From the NCBI GenBank assembly GCA_902495955.1, contig CABUZE010000016.1:1-10521 (forward strand): a stretch of DNA of 10,521 bases, in the 5' to 3' direction. The stretch comes from an uncultured Collinsella sp. (GTDB lineage Bacteria; Actinomycetota; Coriobacteriia; Coriobacteriales; Coriobacteriaceae). The first letter of the stretch is position 1, and each line of letters opens with the position of its first letter. Position numbers and translations under genes: made by a program. Shown one piece after another: positions 6,679-10,521 of this stretch. The notes below the pieces were generated by a model. That model had not been told where the DNA came from. It worked only from the letters and a program-made list of their open reading frames with translations, and did not search any database.

Positions 6679-6727
6679 CCGCGCGTTTAAGCGCGGGGCC
6701 GGTGGGGCAGTTTTGCCCCACCGGCCC
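6679..6727 (-). terminator. Double GC-rich hairpin downstream of the hydrogenase operon
   Basis: A near-perfect stem pairs GGGCCGGTGGGGCA (6696-6709) with TGCCCCACCGGCCC (6714-6727) around a 4-nt loop, 33 nt beyond the echF stop codon. A second hairpin, CCGCGC/GCGCGG (6679-6684/6691-6696), abuts it. No U-run follows on the minus strand, so it may act with Rho, protect the mRNA 3' end, or act as a barrier between convergent operons. Confidence 0.45.
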
Positions 6728-6759
6728 TATCCCAGCGCTATACCAGCCCCAGTCCAGAG

Positions 6760-7101
6760 TTATTCCGGTTTGGTTTCTACCGTGGGAGTCTTGTCCGCCG
6801 CAACTGGAGTGCGAGCGGTGTCCATGCTCAGGCAGTGTTTGGGACAGCTCTCGATGCACTCGCCGCACACCACGCAGGCGTACGGGTCAATCGACCAGGT
6901 ACCGCCTTTGCGATCGACCGCGAGCGCGCCCGCCGGGCAACGCCGCGCGCACATACCGCAGCAAATGCACACGTCCATGTCGTTAACGATGTGCCCGCGC
7001 AGTCGCTCAGGTGCCGCGAGCTTCTCCTGCGGATAGCACACCGTAACCGGCTGCTTGACCATAGAGCCCAAGGCCGTCTTGGCAAATGTCAGTAAACTCA
7101 T
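6760..7101 (-). CDS. echF: Ech-type hydrogenase 2[4Fe-4S] ferredoxin subunit
   Basis: Polyferredoxin-like electron-transfer subunit, 113 aa, soluble and docked on the hydrogenase. Two classic [4Fe-4S] motifs are visible: CICCGMCARRCP (Cys45, 48, 51, 55) and CVVCGECIESCP (Cys76, 79, 82, 86). The N-terminal stretch (MSLLTFAKTALGSMVKQPVT) resembles NuoI/EchF leaders that pack against the membrane arm. A Thr/Pro/Lys-rich tail follows the second motif. It would pass electrons from reduced ferredoxin to the small subunit. It is the last gene of the operon, 7 nt after the large subunit gene, with a weak ribosome site (AGGTAGG). Its place at the end fits Ech, whereas CooX lies between CooL and CooU. 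Confidence 0.92.
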   Translation of the reverse strand: MSLLTFAKTALGSMVKQPVTVCYPQEKLAAPERLRGHIVNDMDVCICCGMCARRCPAGALAVDRKGGTWSIDPYACVVCGECIESCPKHCLSMDTARTPVAADKTPTVETKPE

Positions 7102-7108
7102 GCCACGC

Positions 7109-8197
7109 CTACCTTTCCGTGCAGCTAATGCAGGGGTCGATGGTCAGGATAATCATGGGCACGTTGGCAAGAAGCACGCCCTGCAGCGCATGCGTCAGAC
7201 CCGCCAGGTTTTGCGACGTCGGCGTCCGCACGCGGAAGCGGTCCAAGTTCTTGGTGCCGTTACCGCGCACATAGTAATACGCCTCGCCGCGCGGCTGCTC
7301 AATCACAGCCTCGCCACGCGCGCCGTCGGCCGGCGTGAGCTTGGTGCGCCCGCCGATGCCGTCGTGCGGAATCTTGCCGACAAGCTCCTTGATGATGTCC
7401 ATGGCCTGCGTGACCTCGGCACAACGCACCTGGCAGCGGGCATAGCAATCGCCATCGGTGGCAACAATCGGCTCAAACGCAGCCAGATCCGCATAGGCGC
7501 CGTCACCGAACATGCGCACGTCGTAATCCACGCCCGAGGCGCGCCCAAACGGGCCGACCATCGAAAGCTCCAGCGCGTCCTTCTTGCTGATCACGCCCAC
7601 GCCATGCAGGCGCTCGCCGCAGCTATTGTCGTCCAAAAACGTATGCACCAGGGCCTCGTAGTCGGGGCGCATGGCATCGAGCGTCTGGACAATGCCGGCC
7701 AGCTCGGAGTCCTCGATATCGTGCTTAAGGCCGCCGATCTCGTTAATCGAAAGGATCACGCGGCCGCCGCAGGTGCTCTCAAAAATCTTGAGAATCTGCT
7801 CGCGCAGCGTCCACGAACGATAGAACAGCGCCTCGAAGCCAAAGGCATCGGCGAGCAGGCCCAGCCACAGCAGATGCGAGTGAATGCGCGAAAGCTCGTG
7901 CAAAATGGTGCGGATATACTGCACGCGGCCGGGCACCTCGATGTCGAGCATGCGCTCGCAGGCGCTGGCATAGCCGTAGCTATGGCCCACGGCGCAGATG
8001 CCGCAGATGCGCTCGGCGATGTACCCAAACTGATGCATATCGCGCTTTTCGGTGAGCTTCTCGAGTCCGCGGTGCACAAAGCCAATCTGCGGAATTGCCT
8101 CGATGACGCGGTCGTCCTCGATCACCAGGTCCAGATGAAGCGGCTCGGGCAGCACCGGGTGCTGCGGGCCAAACGGAATAACGGAGCGATGTGCCAT
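7109..8197 (-). CDS. echE: Ech-type [NiFe] hydrogenase large (catalytic) subunit
   Basis: Catalytic subunit of 362 aa that reduces protons to H2 at a NiFe(CN)2CO centre. The L1 motif RICGICAVGH supplies Cys65 and Cys68, with His72. The L2 motif DPCISCTER supplies Cys356 and Cys359. These four cysteines are the nickel ligands that Nuo/Fpo complexes lack, so this is a hydrogenase and not a NuoD-type subunit. The protein stops exactly at the L2 arginine (Arg362), so there is no C-terminal extension for an endopeptidase to remove, as described for EchE and CooH. The NuoC-like domain is a separate gene, unlike HycE/HyfG, which again favours Ech. The ATG at 8197 has AAGGAGG about 10 nt upstream, inside the echD end, and lies 5 nt after the echD stop codon. 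Confidence 0.96.
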   Translation of the reverse strand: MAHRSVIPFGPQHPVLPEPLHLDLVIEDDRVIEAIPQIGFVHRGLEKLTEKRDMHQFGYIAERICGICAVGHSYGYASACERMLDIEVPGRVQYIRTILHELSRIHSHLLWLGLLADAFGFEALFYRSWTLREQILKIFESTCGGRVILSINEIGGLKHDIEDSELAGIVQTLDAMRPDYEALVHTFLDDNSCGERLHGVGVISKKDALELSMVGPFGRASGVDYDVRMFGDGAYADLAAFEPIVATDGDCYARCQVRCAEVTQAMDIIKELVGKIPHDGIGGRTKLTPADGARGEAVIEQPRGEAYYYVRGNGTKNLDRFRVRTPTSQNLAGLTHALQGVLLANVPMIILTIDPCISCTER

Positions 8198-8202
8198 GGA
8201 CC

Positions 8203-8919
8203 TTACGCCTCCTTGTTCTGCTTGTCGCGGGCGGCCTTGGCGGCAAGCGCCGCGCGGACCTTGGCCGCTTTCTCGGGATCCATGGCGGCGAGCTTTGCTT
8301 CCAGCTCGGCGGCTTTGAGCGCCGCCTTCGCAGCAGCCTCATCGTGCTGAGCATCGGAGCCGGCAGCCGCAGCGGGCTGAGCGGCAGCAGCGCTCGCAGC
8401 ATCGCCGGCACCTGCGGCGCCCTCCCCTGCAGCAGCAGCGGCAGCGGCCTTCTCGGCTGCGGCCTTGCGCGCCTTGGCCTCGGCAGCGGCACGGACCTTC
8501 ATGGCCTTCTCGCGCGCAGCCTTCACCTCGGGCGTAATAACGCTCATGGGCTCGGCAGTCGAAACCTGGTAGAAAAAGCCCTTAAAGTCGATCTGCATGT
8601 CGGTGATGGCAAGACCAAATAGGTCGTGCGCTTCGTTTTCAAACGGGAATACCGCCGGATAGTACGAGCTGATGGACGGAATCTCCTGGTACTGGCCGAT
8701 GCCCTCAACCACCAGGTTGTCGATCGCATAGCTGCCGTCCCGCGCGATCTGCTCTTGCGCAGCGCGGACGTTGATAAACGTATAGACCAGGCGATACGAT
8801 CCGTCGTCCACACAGCGCTCGGCATGCATCTGCACAAAGCGCGCGCCGGCACCCTTGAGCGCCTGCACATTCGGTAACAGCTCGTCGATCCCAACGATGG
8901 TATAGATAGCCTTTTGCAT
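8203..8919 (-). CDS. echD: Ech-type hydrogenase NuoC-like subunit with long Ala-rich tail
   Basis: Homologue of the 30-kDa NuoC subunit, 238 aa, a peripheral part of the hydrogenase. Residues 1-about 128 form the NuoC-like domain with the family signature PSISSYYPAVFPFENEAHDLFGL (80-102). Residues about 130-238 are extraordinary: Ala, Lys and Glu dominate, with runs such as KAAAEKAAAAAAAGEGAAGAG and a final predicted charged helix, KAALKAAELEAKLAAMDPEKAAKVRAALAAKAARDKQ. This nearly doubles the usual EchD length. The tail keeps the high-GC codon pattern and frame to a normal stop, so it is probably translated. The ATG shares one base with the echC stop (TAATG), and AAAGGAGG lies 7 nt upstream inside echC. 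Confidence 0.9.
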   Translation of the reverse strand: MQKAIYTIVGIDELLPNVQALKGAGARFVQMHAERCVDDGSYRLVYTFINVRAAQEQIARDGSYAIDNLVVEGIGQYQEIPSISSYYPAVFPFENEAHDLFGLAITDMQIDFKGFFYQVSTAEPMSVITPEVKAAREKAMKVRAAAEAKARKAAAEKAAAAAAAGEGAAGAGDAASAAAAQPAAAAGSDAQHDEAAAKAALKAAELEAKLAAMDPEKAAKVRAALAAKAARDKQNKEA

Positions 8920-9536
8920 TACTCGGCCTCCTTTGCAGCGGCGGGCGTCCCAGCAGGTGCGTCGCCAGCGGCGGGCGCGGTGGGCTTCCCGGCAGGCGCG
9001 TCACCGGCACCATCAGCCCCGGCCCCCGCAGCCACAAACCCGTCCTCGCCCAGCTCAACGCCACCGTCCCAGGTTGCGGCGCCGCCCACGGTGAGCGGGT
9101 CGCCGCCGGCACGCATCACGGCCTCCTTCTGGTCCAGGATGCCGCACGCCTCCACGATGGCATCGATCACGGTCTCGGGGCGAATGGCGCACCCGGGCGC
9201 GTACACATCCACGGGAATCGCGCGGTCCACGCCGCCGATCACGTTATAGGCATCGCGGAATACGCCGCCCGAACACGCGCAAATTCCGCACGCCACCACG
9301 CACTTGGGCTCGAGCATCTGGTTGTAGATCTGGCGCACGACGGGCAGGTTCTGCGCGTTGACCGAACCCGTCACCAAAAAGATATCCGCATGCTTGGGGT
9401 TGCCGGTATTGACCACGCCAAAGCGCTCCGCATCGAACAGCGGCGTGAGCGAGGCCAGCACCTCGATATCGCATCCGTTGCAGCTCGAGCCGTCGTAATG
9501 AATAACCCACGGCGAGCGCGACATTTTATGATCCAT
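8919..9536 (-). CDS. echC: Ech-type [NiFe] hydrogenase small subunit (NuoB-like)
   Basis: Small subunit of 205 aa that holds the single proximal [4Fe-4S] cluster next to the NiFe site. Ligands are Cys19 and Cys22 (CNGCDIE), Cys86 (GICACSGG) and Cys116 (APGCAIRPE). The last motif differs from the common PGCPPRPE. Extra cysteines 79, 83 and 88 flank the third ligand. The NuoB-like core ends near residue 140. The rest is a Gly/Ala/Pro-rich tail containing GDAPAGKPTAPAA then GDAPAGTPAAA, an internal near-repeat. The start at 9536 is supported by AGGAGG 8 nt upstream, which overlaps the echB stop codon; Met5 is a less likely start. The gene overlaps echD by one base. Confidence 0.95.
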   Translation of the reverse strand: MDHKMSRSPWVIHYDGSSCNGCDIEVLASLTPLFDAERFGVVNTGNPKHADIFLVTGSVNAQNLPVVRQIYNQMLEPKCVVACGICACSGGVFRDAYNVIGGVDRAIPVDVYAPGCAIRPETVIDAIVEACGILDQKEAVMRAGGDPLTVGGAATWDGGVELGEDGFVAAGAGADGAGDAPAGKPTAPAAGDAPAGTPAAAKEAE

Positions 9537-9548
9537 GAATGCCGCCTC

Positions 9549-10521
9549 CTAAATAAACACGTCGACGAGGATGGGCATAAGGTTGAGCAGGCCAAACACC
9601 AGCGCCACGCCCCATCCGAGCTTAAAGCAGCTGCGCCAGGTGCTGCGGGCGAAGGTGTTATCGATCAGCACCTCGACAAAGTACGTCGCAGCCATCACGA
9701 CCAGGGCGACCACCCAGCTCACCGGGTTGTCCCAGACAAAGAACATGCCCACCCACATCAAAAACAGCGCGGTCTCGCACCAGTGCATAAGGGTCATCTT
9801 GGCCAGCGTGCCGCCGCTCATCTCGGTGGCGACGCCCTGGACAATCTCCTGATGCGCGTGATGCGAATACGAAAGGTCAAACGGCGACTTGCGCAGCTTG
9901 ATGGTGAGCACCGCGAGCAGCGCGAGGAAAATGGGCGCGCTGTACACAATGATGGGGGCCGACTGCCCCGTCACGGCGATGGAATCGAAGCTATCGGTGG
10001 CAAGGTACAGGCCCACGCTCATCAGCAGAACGGCGGGCTCGTAACTCATAACCTGCAGCAGCTCGCGATCGGCACCAACCTGGGCAAACGGGCTTTGCGT
10101 CGAGGCGGACGCCAGCACCACAAAAATCGCGGCGAGCGTCACCATAAAGGCGCACAACAGCGTGTTGGAGCCCGACACAAAGATGCCGCCGCCCACGACG
10201 GTAAAGATGAGCGCGCACGCCATGTAGGTATCGTCCATGGTGTTTACGCTGGCAGGGGCCTTGCGCAGCAGCTTGGCAACGTCGTAGAAGGGCTGCAGCA
10301 AGCGCGGGCCCACGCGACCTTGCATACGGGCGGACAGCTTACGGTCAAGGCCGTCGATCAGGCCGCCCACAAGCGGCGCCAGCAGGGCAAACGCCACGGT
10401 GCCAATAAAAATGCCCACGACGCCCGAGCCTTCGAAATACTTGCCGCGCAGCACCGAGGGCGCGCTCATGGCAAGCCGCTCGGGCCCAATCCACGCGCAA
10501 CACAGCAGCGCAAACAAGATA
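9549..10521 (-). CDS. echB: Ech-type hydrogenase membrane subunit, NuoH-like (5' end open at window edge)
   Basis: Integral membrane subunit that anchors the hydrogenase and takes part in ion translocation. It has about eight membrane segments. Family motifs are ARMQGRVGPRLLQPFYDVAKLL, the cytoplasmic loop RKSPFDLSYSHHAHQEIVQGVATEMSG (the quinone-pocket loop region in NuoH), and a C-terminal LVDVFI end. From the ATG at 10469 it would be 306 aa, a normal length, but no ribosome site precedes that ATG. The same frame stays open to the window edge, with hydrophobic residues (ILFALLCCAWIGPERLA) and the highest third-position GC of the three frames, so the true start may lie outside. Any echA-like (NuoL-type) subunit would be upstream, beyond the window. 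The stop codon TAG is part of the echC ribosome site. Confidence 0.9.
   Translation of the reverse strand, partial: ILFALLCCAWIGPERLAMSAPSVLRGKYFEGSGVVGIFIGTVAFALLAPLVGGLIDGLDRKLSARMQGRVGPRLLQPFYDVAKLLRKAPASVNTMDDTYMACALIFTVVGGGIFVSGSNTLLCAFMVTLAAIFVVLASASTQSPFAQVGADRELLQVMSYEPAVLLMSVGLYLATDSFDSIAVTGQSAPIIVYSAPIFLALLAVLTIKLRKSPFDLSYSHHAHQEIVQGVATEMSGGTLAKMTLMHWCETALFLMWVGMFFVWDNPVSWVVALVVMAATYFVEVLIDNTFARSTWRSCFKLGWGVALVFGLLNLMPILVDVFI

Larger units (their letters stand above)
6203..6759. other. 557-bp non-coding gap between convergent operons
   Basis: No convincing gene is present. The gap separates the plus-strand regulator gene from the minus-strand hydrogenase operon. It holds three related repeat copies (6263-6310 inverted, 6337-6424, 6584-6673), a perfect terminator-like hairpin (6571-6606) and two GC-rich hairpins (6679-6727). 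A 92-codon minus-strand frame (6278-6556) crosses two of the repeats, but the frame is not kept in the third copy. Confidence 0.7.

Noticed and set aside
7055..8350. 431-codon plus-strand frame opposite the hydrogenase genes
   Set aside because: Antisense shadow of echE, which carries intact NiFe motifs; the product has no recognisable domain.
6760..10521. Complex I (Nuo) or formate hydrogenlyase (Hyc/Hyf) instead of Ech
   Set aside because: The large subunit has all four NiFe-ligand cysteines, unlike NuoD. NuoC-like and large subunits are separate, unlike HycE/HyfG. The gene order B-C-D-E-F and lack of a C-terminal extension match Ech.

Overview
The window is GC-rich, with GC at most third codon positions. 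It looks like a chromosomal segment from an anaerobic, H2-producing Actinobacterium of the Coriobacteriia, most likely Collinsella or a close relative. This assignment is inference, based on codon use, the strictly anaerobic Ech-type hydrogenase and the repeat types; no marker gene is present. No rRNA, tRNA, CRISPR array or complete transposase gene was seen.

Layout from left to right. (1) Positions 1-600, minus strand: the N-terminal 200 codons of a LolD/MacB-type ABC ATPase, cut by the left edge. (2) About 601-892: an intergenic stretch holding a 195-bp palindromic element (694-888) built from GGGGAC-containing units spaced 27-28 bp apart. (3) 893-4220, minus strand: a tight three-gene ABC-2 export operon, ATPase then two permeases, with a 9-nt gap and a 14-nt overlap. 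(4) 4221-4430: a divergent control region. (5) 4431-6202, plus strand: a DesK/NarX-type histidine kinase and a NarL/FixJ response regulator overlapping by ATGA. The kinase has almost no extracytoplasmic loops, and its promoter appears to give a leaderless mRNA. (6) 6203-6759: a 557-bp non-coding gap between convergent operons, holding two direct copies and one inverted copy of a roughly 90-bp repeat, one perfect terminator-like hairpin and one GC-rich double hairpin. (7) 6760-10521, minus strand: five consecutive subunits of a membrane-bound group 4 [NiFe] hydrogenase in the order NuoH-like, NuoB-like, NuoC-like, large subunit, 2[4Fe-4S] ferredoxin. This is the echB-C-D-E-F order; an echA-like subunit would be expected just beyond the right edge.

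How the genes fit together. The Ech complex would oxidise reduced ferredoxin, reduce protons to H2 and couple this to ion translocation through its membrane subunit. All cluster and nickel ligands expected of a catalytically active enzyme are present, and the large subunit ends exactly at its C-terminal metal motif, so no maturation protease is expected. Two of its peripheral subunits carry unusual Ala-rich C-terminal tails. The divergent two-component system probably senses a membrane or envelope condition and controls the adjacent ABC-2 exporter; the exported substrate cannot be read from the sequence.

No wholly new system is evident. The observations most worth checking are the 27-28-bp periodic palindromic element, the second intergenic repeat family, and the low-complexity tails on EchC and EchD.
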